DNA of 64,000 bases from Lentzea waywayandensis (GCF_900115955.1 NZ_FOYL01000015.1:124001-188000), one strand, 5' to 3'; shown: positions 16,403-25,435, counted from the first letter of the stretch. The notes: generated by a model from the sequence alone, not told the origin. A program made the numbers and translations.

Positions 16403-17138
16403 TACTGCGGGAAGTCAACGCCTTGAAGTAGGCGACCTGACCGGCCCTGTTCGGGTGGTAGGAGTCGGCGGTCGGGTTGACCAGCGCGTTGATCCACGGT
16501 TCGCGCGCGCAGACGCCGTGGTCCGCAAACGCTTCCCTCACGTCCACGTACCGCGCTCCCGCCCGCCCGGCGGCCTCGGCGATCACCCCGGACAGTTCGT
16601 CGGCGGCGTCGTTGAGATCCCCCCGCTTCGTCGTGGACAACGTGCGGCACCCGTCGACCTGCGTGAACAGCCGCGGATAGCCGAGCACCACGAGCTCGGC
16701 GTTCGGTGCGGCGGCCTTGATCGCGGAGTAGGTGGCGTCGAGCCGCGCGGGCAGTTGGTCTCGGGCGAACTGCCGGGCCTTCTCCACCCGCCGGTGACAC
16801 GAGGCGTCGCCCTGGAGGGTGCAGGTCGTCAGCACGTCGACGAACCCGAGGTCGTTGCCGCCGATGGTGATCGTGACCAGCGTCGTGGCCGGGGTCGGCG
16901 CCCGCAGCTGCGACTTGAGCGACTTCGTGGTCGCGCCGCTGCACGCCACGAACTTGAACGACGGGAACTCCTTGCCCTGCAACGCCGGGTAGGCGTTCGA
17001 GCTGCGCCGGCACGAGCCGTCCACATAGGAACCGGCGCCCGCCCCGGACGCGTAGGAGTCGCCGAGTGCGACGTACTCCGGCGCGAACGGCGCGGGCGCC
17101 AGCAGAGCGACAGCGAGGACTCCAGCCATAAGACCCAT
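16398..17138 (-). CDS. Secreted SGNH/GDSL hydrolase
   Basis: A 246-residue protein with an N-terminal signal peptide (GLMAGVLAVALLAPAPFAP). SGNH blocks are clear: GDSYASG (Ser nucleophile), SGATT, TIGGNDLGF (Gly/Asn oxyanion) and DSYHPNRAGQ (Asp and His). Six cysteines suggest disulfides, as in the actinomycete secreted lipase/esterase of the SCO1725 type. It would hydrolyse ester-linked lipids or acetyl groups outside the cell. Confidence 0.9.
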   Translation of the reverse strand: MGLMAGVLAVALLAPAPFAPEYVALGDSYASGAGAGSYVDGSCRRSSNAYPALQGKEFPSFKFVACSGATTKSLKSQLRAPTPATTLVTITIGGNDLGFVDVLTTCTLQGDASCHRRVEKARQFARDQLPARLDATYSAIKAAAPNAELVVLGYPRLFTQVDGCRTLSTTKRGDLNDAADELSGVIAEAAGRAGARYVDVREAFADHGVCAREPWINALVNPTADSYHPNRAGQVAYFKALTSRSR

Positions 17139-17179
17139 GAGAGCCGGAGTACCACTGTGGACGATCGACTAGAAGGGCA

Positions 17180-18292
17180 TTAACCCAGTCGTGTGGGCAG
17201 CGCGCAGACCGGGATCGCGGTCTGCAGCGCCGTGCCGGACGAGGTGATCTTGCCGGTTGCCTTGTCCACCGTGAACGACGTGACGTTGTTCGAGTTCTGG
17301 TTGGCCGCGAACAGCAGCGACCCGGTCGGGTCGAACGTGATGTGCCGCGGGTACTTGCCGCCGACCGCGGTGGTGCCGAGCATCGTCAGCCCGGAACCGC
17401 CGACCGAGAAGTGCGCGATGCTGTCATGCCCGCGGTTCGACAGGTAGACGTTCTTGCCGTCCGCGGAGACCAGCACCTCGGCCGGGTAGTTCGTCGGGCT
17501 TCCGGACGGCACGGTCTTGAGCACCTGGCCCGGCGTGAGCACCCCGTTCGCGTAGGCGCAGGTCACGATCGTCGAGTCCAGCTCGTTCGCCACGTAGGCC
17601 GTCTTGCCGTCCGGGTGGAACGCGATGTGGCGCGGTCCGGCTCCCGGCTTGACCTTCGCCTGCGAGACCTGGGTCAGCTTCCCGCCGGTGAACGAGTAGA
17701 CGAACACCGAGTCCGCGCCGAGGTCGACCGCCGCCGCGTACTTGCCGGCGGTGTCGAACACGATGTGGTGCGCGTGCGGGCCTTCCTGGCGTTCCTTGTT
17801 CGGCCCGGACCCCTTGTGCTGCACCTTCTGCGTGCGCGCACCGAGGCTGCCGTCCGCGTTGACCGGGAAGACGCTCAAGGACCCCGACGAGTAGTCGGCC
17901 GTGATCAGGAACTTCCCGGACGGGTCGAGCGTCAGGTGGCACGGGTCGGCGCCACCGGTCGCCTGCTTGTTGATCACCTTGAGCGTGGCCGCGTTGATCG
18001 CGGTGACCTCGCCCTTGGTGTTCTCGTTGACGGCGTAGAGGAACCTGCCGTCCCGCGACTCGATCACGAAGGACGGGTTGACCACGCCCGTGATCACGCC
18101 GGTCGTCTTCAACTGCCCGGTCACGGTGTCGTAGGTGCCGATGCCGATGCCCTTGGCGCCACCGCTCCACGTCGTGTAGGCGCCGAAGAACACTCTCCGG
18201 GTGGCGGGGGCCGCCTGCGCGGTTCCTCCGGTCATCAGCAGTCCAGCTCCTACACCCATGGCTCCGAGAAAACGTCGCCGATCAACACCCAC
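17180..18292 (-). CDS. Tat-exported lactonase / seven-bladed beta-propeller protein
   Basis: A 370-residue protein. GTG 18292 is chosen because GGAGG precedes it and it opens with a twin-arginine signal (DRRRFLGAMGVGAGLLMTGG). The mature part is a repeating propeller (for example GKFLITADYSSGSLSVFPVN, and DGKTAYVANELDSTIVTCAY) of the 6-phosphogluconolactonase/YncE fold (lactonase family). Blades contain conserved His in DPCHLTLD, GPRHIAFHPD and YPRHITFDP. It acts in the cell envelope or outside; a specific lactone substrate is not evident. Confidence 0.85.
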   Translation of the reverse strand: MGVDRRRFLGAMGVGAGLLMTGGTAQAAPATRRVFFGAYTTWSGGAKGIGIGTYDTVTGQLKTTGVITGVVNPSFVIESRDGRFLYAVNENTKGEVTAINAATLKVINKQATGGADPCHLTLDPSGKFLITADYSSGSLSVFPVNADGSLGARTQKVQHKGSGPNKERQEGPHAHHIVFDTAGKYAAAVDLGADSVFVYSFTGGKLTQVSQAKVKPGAGPRHIAFHPDGKTAYVANELDSTIVTCAYANGVLTPGQVLKTVPSGSPTNYPAEVLVSADGKNVYLSNRGHDSIAHFSVGGSGLTMLGTTAVGGKYPRHITFDPTGSLLFAANQNSNNVTSFTVDKATGKITSSGTALQTAIPVCALPTRLG

Positions 18293-18369
18293 GTCCGCAC
18301 CTCCGGGATGAACTTTGCGGCGGCGGCGCAGCCCACACTGGCCTAGACCACTACGGCCAGGCAATAGGT

Positions 18370-18383
18370 GCAATCAAGATTGC
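18370..18383. promoter_or_regulatory. GCAATC-AA-GATTGC palindrome between lactonase and PPK2 genes
   Basis: A 14-bp dyad with perfect 6-bp arms, 78 bases upstream of the lactonase start and just beyond the PPK2 stop. It is a possible operator or short terminator. Confidence 0.35.
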
Positions 18384-18385
18384 GT

Positions 18386-19216
18386 CTAGCGCAACGGGTC
18401 GACGGAGATCAGCCGGGCCTTCTCGGCCTCGATGTCGTAGGCGGGCGGCGGGAACTTCGGGTCCATCTCGCGCATGGTCTCCAGCAGCAACTGGCTGATC
18501 GCCCAGTTCCGGTACCACTTCCGGTCCGAGGGAACGGCGTGCCAGGGCGTGGCCGAGCAGTTCTTCAACGCCTGGGCGTAGGCGTCCTGGTACCTGGACC
18601 ACTTCGACCGCGAGTCGATGTCCGCCGGGTTGTACTTCCAGTGCTTCTGCGGGTCGTCCAGGCGCGCGAGCAACCGTTCCTTCTGCACCTCGGGCGAGAT
18701 GTTCAGGAAGCACTTGACGACCGTGACGCCGCCGTCCGCGAGTTCCTTCTCGAACGCGTTGATCTCCTTGTAACGCCCGCGAATCTCCGCGGCCGTCAGC
18801 AGGCGTTCTACTTTGGGCACCAGGACGTCCTCGTAGTGGGAGCGGTCGAACGCCCCGATGCGGCCCTTCTCGGGCAGGACCTTCCTGATGCGCGTCAGGA
18901 AGTGCTGGCGCCGTTCGGCGGGAGTCGGTTTCTTGAACGACGCGATGCGCACGCCCTGCGGGTTCACCAGACCGACGACGTGGCGGACGACGCCACCCTT
19001 GCCGGCGGTGTCCATGCCCTGCAGGACGAGGAGGACCGCGCGAGAATTCTCCGCGTAGAGCGCCTCCTGCAGACCGTCCAGTTCGGCCCCCGTGGCGACC
19101 AGGTCCTCGGCCGCCTCCTTCTTGTTCCTGGGACCGACCGGGCGCCCCGCCGGGTCGAGGGTGGAGAGATCCACCTGATCGAGCCGCAGGGCTTCACGAA
19201 CCGACTTCTTCGCCAT
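18386..19216 (-). CDS. Polyphosphate kinase 2 family protein
   Basis: A 276-residue single-domain PPK2. The Walker A LQGMDTAGKGGVVRH, the lid region KKPTPAERRQHFLTRI and the Walker B AFDRSHYEDVLVPKV are complete. The family transfers phosphate between polyphosphate and nucleotides in the cytoplasm. ATG 19216 (MAKKSVRE) was chosen; the frame is open a further 25 codons but that part looks non-coding. Which nucleotide is preferred cannot be told safely. Confidence 0.9.
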   Translation of the reverse strand: MAKKSVREALRLDQVDLSTLDPAGRPVGPRNKKEAAEDLVATGAELDGLQEALYAENSRAVLLVLQGMDTAGKGGVVRHVVGLVNPQGVRIASFKKPTPAERRQHFLTRIRKVLPEKGRIGAFDRSHYEDVLVPKVERLLTAAEIRGRYKEINAFEKELADGGVTVVKCFLNISPEVQKERLLARLDDPQKHWKYNPADIDSRSKWSRYQDAYAQALKNCSATPWHAVPSDRKWYRNWAISQLLLETMREMDPKFPPPAYDIEAEKARLISVDPLR

Positions 19217-19344
19217 CACCAGACCGTAGCGATTCACCGCTGATTCCGCCCGCTGTGCAAAGTTCCGCCACTGATTGATGAATCTACGCAACGAACTGAG
19301 GCAGTGCGCAACGCTTCACGGTCGAATTCGCTTGTCCAGGACCC

Positions 19345-19350
19345 TAGCCT
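19345..19350 (+). promoter_or_regulatory. TAGCCT -10 box, exactly 6 bases before rocD ATG (leaderless start)
   Basis: TAGCCT fits the actinobacterial TANNNT -10 consensus and lies at -12 to -7 from the A of the start codon. The only GGAGG touches the ATG with no spacing. Both points suggest a leaderless transcript. Confidence 0.45.
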
Positions 19351-19356
19351 TGGAGG

Positions 19357-20586
19357 ATGACCGCCATCGCTGAGCACAACACCACCACCAGCGCTGATTA
19401 CGTCGCCCTCGACGAGGAGTGGAGCACGCACAACTACCACCCGCTGCCGGTGGTCATCTCGCACGGCGAGGGTTCGTGGGTCACCGACGTCGAGGGCCGC
19501 CGTTACCTGGACTTCCTGTCCGGCTACTCGTCGCTGAACTTCGGGCACCGCCACCCCGCCCTGGTGGCCGCCGCCGTCGAGCAGCTCGGCCGCGTCACGC
19601 TGACCAGCCGCGCGTTCCACCACGACCAGTTCGGCCCGTTCTGCCGCGAGCTCGCGGCACTGACCGGTACCGAGATGGTGCTCGCGATGAACTCCGGCGC
19701 GGAGGCCGTCGAGTCCGCGATCAAGGTCGCGCGCAAGTGGGCCTACCAGGTCAAGCACGTGCCGGAGGGCACGGCCGAGATCATCGTCGCCGGGTCCAAC
19801 TTCCACGGCCGCACCACGACGATCGTGTCGTTCTCGACCGACGAGACCGCGCGCAACGACTTCGGGCCGTTCACGCCCGGCTTCAAGGTCGTGAAGTACG
19901 GCAACCTGGACGAGATCGAGTCCGCGATCTCCCCGCGCACGGCCGCCGTGCTGCTGGAGCCGATCCAGGGCGAGGCCGGCGTCGTCGTGCCTCCCGCCGG
20001 CTACCTGGCCGGGATCCGCCGGCTGTGCGACGAGAACAACGTCCTGATGATCGCCGACGAGATCCAGTCCGGGCTCGGCCGCACCGGTGAGCTGTTCGCG
20101 CTGGACCACGAGGGTGTGCGCGCCGACCTCTACACGCTCGGCAAGGCGCTGGGCGGCGGCATCCTGCCCGTGTCCGCCGTGGTCGGTTCACGGGCCGTGC
20201 TGGGCGTGCTGAAGCCCGGTGAGCACGGGTCGACGTTCGGTGGCAACCCGCTCGCCTGCGCCGTGGGCCGCGCGGTCGTGGGACTGCTCGCGACCGGCGA
20301 GTTCCAGCAGCGCTCGCGGGAGATGGGCGCGTACCTGCACGCGGAACTGAACAAGCTGGTCGGGCACGGCGTGGCCGAGGTGCGCGGGCGCGGGCTGTGG
20401 GCCGGTGTCGAGATCGCGCCGGGCGGTCCGGTCGGCCGGGCCGCGTCCGAGGCGCTCGCCACGCGTGGGGTGCTGTGCAAGGAGACGCACGCGTCGACGT
20501 TGCGCGTCGCGCCGCCGTTGGTGATCACGCGTGCCGAGGTCGACCTGGGCGTGCAAGCGATCGCCGAGGTCGTTCGTCCCGTTTAG
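19357..20586 (+). CDS. rocD: Ornithine--oxo-acid aminotransferase
   Basis: A 409-residue class III PLP aminotransferase. It has ALDEEWSTHNYHPLPVVISHGEG at the N-terminus, SGAEAVESAIKVARKW, HGRTTTIVSFS, the PLP-lysine motif LGKALGGGILPVSAVV and the STFGGNPLAC segment, all close to ornithine aminotransferases. It converts ornithine and 2-oxoglutarate to glutamate semialdehyde and glutamate. It is followed by a strong hairpin terminator. No other arginine-catabolic gene is adjacent. Confidence 0.9.
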   Translation: MTAIAEHNTTTSADYVALDEEWSTHNYHPLPVVISHGEGSWVTDVEGRRYLDFLSGYSSLNFGHRHPALVAAAVEQLGRVTLTSRAFHHDQFGPFCRELAALTGTEMVLAMNSGAEAVESAIKVARKWAYQVKHVPEGTAEIIVAGSNFHGRTTTIVSFSTDETARNDFGPFTPGFKVVKYGNLDEIESAISPRTAAVLLEPIQGEAGVVVPPAGYLAGIRRLCDENNVLMIADEIQSGLGRTGELFALDHEGVRADLYTLGKALGGGILPVSAVVGSRAVLGVLKPGEHGSTFGGNPLACAVGRAVVGLLATGEFQQRSREMGAYLHAELNKLVGHGVAEVRGRGLWAGVEIAPGGPVGRAASEALATRGVLCKETHASTLRVAPPLVITRAEVDLGVQAIAEVVRPV

Positions 20587-20616
20587 GGTGATTTTCGCTC
20601 GTAGCTAGGTCACAAA

Positions 20617-20650
20617 TGCGGCGGACGGGCCACCTGGTTCGTCCGCCGCA
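20617..20650 (+). terminator. Terminator hairpin downstream of rocD
   Basis: TGCGGCGGACG (20617-20627) pairs perfectly with CGTCCGCCGCA (20640-20650) across a 12-base loop. There is no T-run, as is usual in actinomycetes. Confidence 0.7.
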
Positions 20651-20669
20651 GGCATGATGACTCGTATGG

Positions 20670-22058
20670 GTGAACCCATTGACTAAGCAGAGTCGTGCTG
20701 AGGCCGCTGCCGCTTTGGGCAGATGGGTTGAGCCGGAAGAGGTCTACGCCGAGGGACGCGCGTTGCGGTCCTCAGTGGACTTCAAGGCGCACCGCTCGAT
20801 GTCGTTGGCCTCTTCACGCCCGTCCGTGCTGGAGTTCATGCGCGCCAGCAACAAGGGCCGATTGGAAAACCTGATCCCACTGAGGGTCGGCCGGATGCTG
20901 GAGAACCCGTTCGCGTTCTTCCGCGGTTCGGCCGGGTTGCAGGCAGGCGATCTCGCCGCCGGCTGCTCGACGGGCCTTCACGCTCAGCTGTGCGGTGATG
21001 CACACGCAGCGAACTTCGGCCTCTACGGCACGCCCGAGGGCCAGATCGTCATGGACATCAACGACTTCGACGAGACGCTGCCCGGGCCGTGGGAATGGGA
21101 CCTCAAGCGGCTCGTCGCCTCGCTGGTGCTGGCGGGCCGCGTCGGCGGCGTGTCGGACAAGGGCTGCCGCGATGCCGCCGAGGACGCCGTGAGCGCGTAC
21201 CGGGGCACGATCCGGCACCTCGCGGAGATCCCGTTCCTGGACTCCTGGACCGCGCTGGGCGACGAGTCGACGCTGTCGAAGGTCAAGGCGGACGACCTGC
21301 TCAACGACTTCTCCAAGGCCGCCGAGAAGTCCCGTAAGAACACCAGCGCCCGGTTCGCCGCGAAGTGGACCGCGCACGACGGCGAGAAGTGGCGGTTCAT
21401 CACGAACCCGCCGACGTTCACCGAGGCCACTCCCCCGACCGCCGAGGCCGTGATCGCCTCGCTGCCGTCCTACGTGGACACCCTGCGCGAGTCGCGGACC
21501 AACCTGATCATGCGGTACGGCGTGTCGGACGTGGCGTTCCGCGTCGTCGGCACCGGCAGCGTCGGCCTGCGCAACTACCTGATCCTGTTGCACGGCAACG
21601 GCTCCGAGGCTCTGGTGTTGCAGGCCAAGGAAGCGCGCCCGTCCGCTTTGCAGCCGTTCCTGGACGTCGAGCCCGCCAAGCACGAGGGCAAGCGGATCGT
21701 GCACGGCGCGCGGCTCGTCCAGGCGGAGTCGGACATCCTGCTGGGCTGGACGACGATCGAGGGCCGGCACTTCATCGTGCGGCAGTTCCGCAACCGCAAG
21801 GGCGAGATCGACGCGACCACGTTGAAGCGCGACGACCTCGACGACTACGGCCGCTTCGCCGGCGCCCTGCTGGCCCGCGCGCACACGCGGTCACTCGACC
21901 CGCGGCTGCTGGCCGGGTACTTCCAGAACGGCGGCGGCGACGACCTCGACCAGGCGTTCGCGAAGTACGCGTTCGACTACGCCGACCAGACCGAGGCGGA
22001 CCACGCCGAGCTGGCCAAGCTCGTCAGGAGCGGGAAGCTGTCCGCGCACGTCGAATGA
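20670..22058 (+). CDS. DUF2252 family protein (kinase-like fold)
   Basis: A 462-residue DUF2252 protein. The signature blocks FFRGSAGLQAGDLAAG, QLCGDAHAANFGLYG, MDINDFDETLPGPWEWDLKRLVASLVLA and the C-terminal GRFAGALLARAHTRS are present; GDAHxxNFG and DxNDFD resemble the catalytic loops of aminoglycoside-kinase-like folds. Function is unknown. GTG 20670 is the only in-frame start; ATG at 20666 is out of frame and stops at once. It overlaps the convergent ceramidase-like gene by 35 bases. Confidence 0.9.
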   Translation: MNPLTKQSRAEAAAALGRWVEPEEVYAEGRALRSSVDFKAHRSMSLASSRPSVLEFMRASNKGRLENLIPLRVGRMLENPFAFFRGSAGLQAGDLAAGCSTGLHAQLCGDAHAANFGLYGTPEGQIVMDINDFDETLPGPWEWDLKRLVASLVLAGRVGGVSDKGCRDAAEDAVSAYRGTIRHLAEIPFLDSWTALGDESTLSKVKADDLLNDFSKAAEKSRKNTSARFAAKWTAHDGEKWRFITNPPTFTEATPPTAEAVIASLPSYVDTLRESRTNLIMRYGVSDVAFRVVGTGSVGLRNYLILLHGNGSEALVLQAKEARPSALQPFLDVEPAKHEGKRIVHGARLVQAESDILLGWTTIEGRHFIVRQFRNRKGEIDATTLKRDDLDDYGRFAGALLARAHTRSLDPRLLAGYFQNGGGDDLDQAFAKYAFDYADQTEADHAELAKLVRSGKLSAHVE

Positions 22059-22632
22059 CCGCCTCGGACACGAGCCACAGCGTCACGGCGTTGAGGACGT
22101 GCCAGAGGAAGTGCGTGCCGCTCGGGACGCTTCCGCACAACGGTTCATCGAGCGTGCGCAGCGTCAGTGACACCGCGAACACCGCGGCCGCTCCCCCGAA
22201 CCACTTCCAGTCGCGGCCGGACAGCGGGGCGAGGACCAGCAGGGCGAGCAGCGCGGGCAGGTAGATGCCGGGACCGACGCGCACGAGCAGGCCGATGACG
22301 ACGGCGGACGCGATGAACACCGGCGCCGCGAGCCAGGCCCGTGACCAGCGGATCTGCCGGTAGTGGTGGGCGAACACGACCACGTGGTACAGGACGAACA
22401 CAGCGATGAACGCGCTGTCCAGGGCACCGGTCAGCCGGGTCGCGAGGGTGTGGAAGCCCAGGCTCGCGAGGCCGACGAGAGCGAGCAGGACCGGGAGCGC
22501 TCTCAGGCTCGGCGGGGCCTGTTTCCGCAGCAGCAGAAGCGCCGCGATCAGGAACGCGAGGTTCGTCAGCGCGTTGAGCGGCTCGGCCCAGATTCCCGGA
22601 CCGAGGCGTTCGCAGTAGGCGTCGACCGACAC
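22024..22632 (-). CDS. Alkaline-ceramidase-like (CREST) membrane protein
   Basis: A 202-residue protein with about seven transmembrane helices. The three CREST motifs are visible: SLGFHTLATRLTGALDSA (Ser...His and Asp) and the C-terminal SGTHFLWHVLNA (His-x3-His), which form a zinc site in alkaline ceramidases. YCERLGPGIWAEPLNALTN is the usual N-terminus. It may be a membrane amidase or hydrolase acting on lipids. GTG 22632 is chosen; no good ribosome-binding site is visible. Confidence 0.75.
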   Translation of the reverse strand: MSVDAYCERLGPGIWAEPLNALTNLAFLIAALLLLRKQAPPSLRALPVLLALVGLASLGFHTLATRLTGALDSAFIAVFVLYHVVVFAHHYRQIRWSRAWLAAPVFIASAVVIGLLVRVGPGIYLPALLALLVLAPLSGRDWKWFGGAAAVFAVSLTLRTLDEPLCGSVPSGTHFLWHVLNAVTLWLVSEAVIRRARTASRS

Positions 22633-22674
22633 GCCAGCGGTTCTATCGCACGGAGACGAACGGAAAGGTTGACC

Positions 22675-22680
22675 TAGCCT
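22675..22680 (+). promoter_or_regulatory. TAGCCT -10 box, exactly 6 bases before the GNAT gene (leaderless start)
   Basis: Same hexamer and same -12 to -7 placement as upstream of rocD, with no Shine-Dalgarno sequence before ATG 22687. Confidence 0.45.
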
Positions 22681-22686
22681 GGCGGT

Positions 22687-23094
22687 ATGAAGATCCGCCG
22701 CGCCGCCTCCCCCGACGACGTGTTCGCCGCCGCGCACCTGTTCGACGCGCCGCCGCGGCCGGACGCGACCGCTCGGTTCCTGGCGCAGGATCACAGTCAT
22801 CTGCTGATCGCCTACGTCGGCGACCAGCCCGCCGGGTTCGTGTCCGGGGTGGAGACGACGCACCCGGACAAGGGCACCGAGATGTTCCTCTACGAGCTGG
22901 GCGTGGACGACGCGTTCCTGCGCCGCGGCATCGGCACAGCGCTCGTCGAGGCGTTGAAAGCCCTTGCGCAGGAACGGGGTTGCTACGCGATGTGGACCGG
23001 CACCGCCGCGGGTGACACGGCGGCGCAGGCCACGTACAAGAAGGCGGGCGGGTCGATCGACGACGGCGCCTTCGTCAGCTGGGACCTGAACTAG
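22687..23094 (+). CDS. GNAT acetyltransferase, AAC(3)-I-like
   Basis: A 135-residue GNAT domain. The acetyl-CoA loop is RRGIGTALVEAL and the preceding strand FLYELGVDDAFL resembles the aminoglycoside 3-N-acetyltransferase I group (IYIYDLAV type). Drug acetylation is possible but not shown; many chromosomal relatives have other amine substrates. The end overlaps the convergent ABC-F gene by four bases. Confidence 0.8.
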   Translation: MKIRRAASPDDVFAAAHLFDAPPRPDATARFLAQDHSHLLIAYVGDQPAGFVSGVETTHPDKGTEMFLYELGVDDAFLRRGIGTALVEALKALAQERGCYAMWTGTAAGDTAAQATYKKAGGSIDDGAFVSWDLN

Positions 23095-24686
23095 GTCCAG
23101 ACCGGTTCGTCCACTTCGGACACCCTGCCGTCCGCCCGGAAGTGCAGGAACCGGTCGAACGACTTGGCGAACCACCTGTCGTGCGTGACGGCGACGACCG
23201 TGCCCTCGAAGTCGTTCAGCGCGTTCTGCAACGCCTCCGCCGACGCGAGGTCGAGGTTGTCCGTCGGCTCGTCGAGCAGCAGCAGCGTCGCCCCGGACAG
23301 TTCCAGCAGCAGGATCTGGAACCGCGCCTGCTGCCCGCCCGACAGGTTCTCGAACCGCTGGTCGCCCGCCTGGTGCAGGCCGTAGCGCTGCAACACCGAC
23401 ATCGCGGCACCCCGGTCCTTGCCAGTGCGCTGGCCCTCGCCGTGCCAGAGGATGTCCACGAGCGTGCGGCCCAGCCACTCCGGGTGCTCGTGCGTCTGCG
23501 CGAACAGGCCCGCGACGACCCGTGCGCCGAGCTTCCACTTGCCGGTCGTGTTGACCTGGTCACCGCCGAGCAGCCGCAGGAAGTGGCTCTTGCCGGAGCC
23601 GTTCGAGCCCAGCACCGCCACCCGGTCGCCGAAGAAGATCTCCTGCGAGAACGGCTTCATGAGCCCGGTCAGCTCCAACGCCTCGCACGTGATCGCGCGC
23701 ACGCCCGTGCGACCGCCCTTGAGCCTCGGGGTGACCTTCTCGTCCTGAGGGATCTCCGGCGGCGGGCCCGCCTGCTCGTACCGTTCGAGGCGCGCGGCCA
23801 TGACCCGGTACTTCTGAGCCATCACCTCGGAGGACTTGGCCAGCTGCTGGAGCGTGCGGACGAGGTCCTTGAGCCGCTCGTGCTCCTCGTTCCAGCGCCG
23901 GTGATCTTCCAGCAGCCTGTCGATGCGTTTTGCACGGGCGCCGTGCCACGTCGCGAACGAGCCTGCGTGCGTCCACGCGGAATGCGCCTCGACCGTGACG
24001 ACGTGCGTCGCGGCGGTGGACAGCAGCTCGCGGTCGTGACTGACGACGAGAACGGCCTTGTCGGTGGCCTTGAGCCGGTCTTCGAGCCAGCGCTTGCCGG
24101 GGACGTCGAGGTAGTTGTCGGGCTCGTCGAGCAGCAGGACCTGCTCGTGGCCGCGCAACAGCGTTTCGAGGACCAGCCGCTTCTGCTCGCCGCCGGACAG
24201 CGTGCGCACCTCGCGGAAGCGGGCCCGGTCGTAGGGCAGGCCGAGCGCGGCGACGGTGACGGTGTCCCAGAGGACCTCGATGTCGTACCCGCCGGCCTCG
24301 CCGTAGTTGGTGAGGGCGTTCGCGTACCTCATCTGGGCGGCTTCGTCGTCGGTGTCCATCAACGCGAGCTCGGCGTCGTCGAGCTCCTTCGCCGCACGTT
24401 GCAGTGCCACGGGTGCGACGGAGAGCAGCAGGTCACGCACCAGGCTGTCGTCGCGGACCGAGCCGATGAACTGCGGCATCACCGCGAGCCCGCCCTGCAC
24501 GTGCACGCTGCCCTGCTTCGGGGTGAGCTCCCCCGACAGGATGCGTTGCAGCGTCGTCTTGCCGGCACCGTTGGCGCCGACGAGCGCGACCACGGTCCCG
24601 CCGCTCACCTTGAACGAGACGTCGCGGAACAGCTCCCTGCCGTCAGGCAAGGCGTACGCGAGGCCGTTCGCTTCCAGATAACCCAC
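23091..24686 (-). CDS. ABC-F family ATPase
   Basis: A 531-residue protein with two ATP-binding domains and no membrane helices. Walker A motifs are GANGAGKTT (near residue 38) and GSNGSGKSH (near residue 350); signatures are LSGGEQKR and LSGGQQAR; Walker B regions are VLLLDEPDNYLD and LLLLDEPTDNLD. The inter-domain linker is long and charged. ABC-F proteins act on the ribosome in translation or in antibiotic protection. The neighbouring AAC(3)-like gene makes a resistance role conceivable but not demonstrated. Confidence 0.9.
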   Translation of the reverse strand: MGYLEANGLAYALPDGRELFRDVSFKVSGGTVVALVGANGAGKTTLQRILSGELTPKQGSVHVQGGLAVMPQFIGSVRDDSLVRDLLLSVAPVALQRAAKELDDAELALMDTDDEAAQMRYANALTNYGEAGGYDIEVLWDTVTVAALGLPYDRARFREVRTLSGGEQKRLVLETLLRGHEQVLLLDEPDNYLDVPGKRWLEDRLKATDKAVLVVSHDRELLSTAATHVVTVEAHSAWTHAGSFATWHGARAKRIDRLLEDHRRWNEEHERLKDLVRTLQQLAKSSEVMAQKYRVMAARLERYEQAGPPPEIPQDEKVTPRLKGGRTGVRAITCEALELTGLMKPFSQEIFFGDRVAVLGSNGSGKSHFLRLLGGDQVNTTGKWKLGARVVAGLFAQTHEHPEWLGRTLVDILWHGEGQRTGKDRGAAMSVLQRYGLHQAGDQRFENLSGGQQARFQILLLELSGATLLLLDEPTDNLDLASAEALQNALNDFEGTVVAVTHDRWFAKSFDRFLHFRADGRVSEVDEPVWT

Positions 24687-24734
24687 GTGGAGATGGTCCG
24701 GGTTGTGCTGTTCCCGGCGCCAGCGAGTTTTCCG

Positions 24735-24980
24735 CTACCGGAGGCGAAGCGGGTACTTGCGAAGCACCAGGACACCGGCTGTGACCAGCAGGCACTGGAA
24801 CGCGGGGCCGAACGCGCTGATCACCGTCAGCAACACCGTGAGGCCGCCGAAGACGAACAGGAGGGAGTAGAACAGCCAGGGCCGGACCTGGCGGTTCATG
24901 GTGCGGGCGAGTCTGGGCTCGTCCGCGAGCAACCGCTGCTCGATCTCCTCGAGCGAGCGGCGTTCGGCTTCACTCAGCAT
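24735..24980 (-). CDS. DUF3040 small membrane protein
   Basis: An 81-residue protein opening MLSEAERRSLEEIEQRLLADEP, the DUF3040 signature, followed by two transmembrane helices (WLFYSLLFVFGGLTVLLTVI and GPAFQCLLVTAGVLVL). ATG 24980 has GGAGG 6 bases upstream, which decides against the ATG at 25013. Function is unknown. Confidence 0.9.
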   Translation of the reverse strand: MLSEAERRSLEEIEQRLLADEPRLARTMNRQVRPWLFYSLLFVFGGLTVLLTVISAFGPAFQCLLVTAGVLVLRKYPLRLR

Positions 24981-25069
24981 GGGTGCCTCCGGAAGACGTC
25001 GGGACGTCATCATTCCCGCTCGCCTCCCAGTGGATACTCGAACTTCTCCGGAGTCAAACTCGCTGTTCG

Positions 25070-25435
25070 CGTTCAGTCATGCTCGCGCGCACACCTGGGG
25101 GACATCCGAAGAAGCTCGCGCGTGGCAGGAACTGCGCCGCGACGACGCGCCCGCCTTGGTTCGCGCTGCTCGACCGCGTCGCGTCGGCCGCGGGAACGCG
25201 ACTTCCGGACCGAATCGCGGTGGACGCCGACTTCAACGCCTCGGCGGGAACTCACGGCCTGGTGCGGCCGTCCGAGTCGTTCGTCAGCGACAACCTGTGG
25301 GCCGGCTCGCCGAGCGGGTATGAGGTCGTGGCCGCACACCGATCCTCCGGTCGTGCTCAGCGAGGCCGACTCGGCGCGGATCGACGCCGAACCGCACCGC
25401 CTCTACGCCCGCGCGGGCCGCGACATGGCCTGATC
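25070..25435 (+). pseudogene. Decayed gene, possible M48-like metallopeptidase fragment
   Basis: This 420-base stretch between the DUF3040 and ZapE genes has no single intact frame. Three pieces in different frames look coding and collinear: EEARAWQELRRDDAPAL, then FALLDRVASAAGTRLPDRIA with VDADFNAS, then HTDPPVVLSEADSARIDAEP with HRLYARAGRDMA and a TGA at 25433-25435. The middle piece resembles the pre-catalytic part of actinobacterial M48 peptidases (LLxRVAxxxGTRxPDxIxVDxxFNAS). The HExxH motif is missing. I read it as a remnant with frameshifts and deletions. Confidence 0.4.

Noticed and set aside
22687..24686. Antibiotic-resistance island (AAC(3)-like GNAT plus ABC-F)
   Set aside because: Both genes belong to families with many housekeeping members; they are convergent, not an operon, and nothing mobile flanks them.
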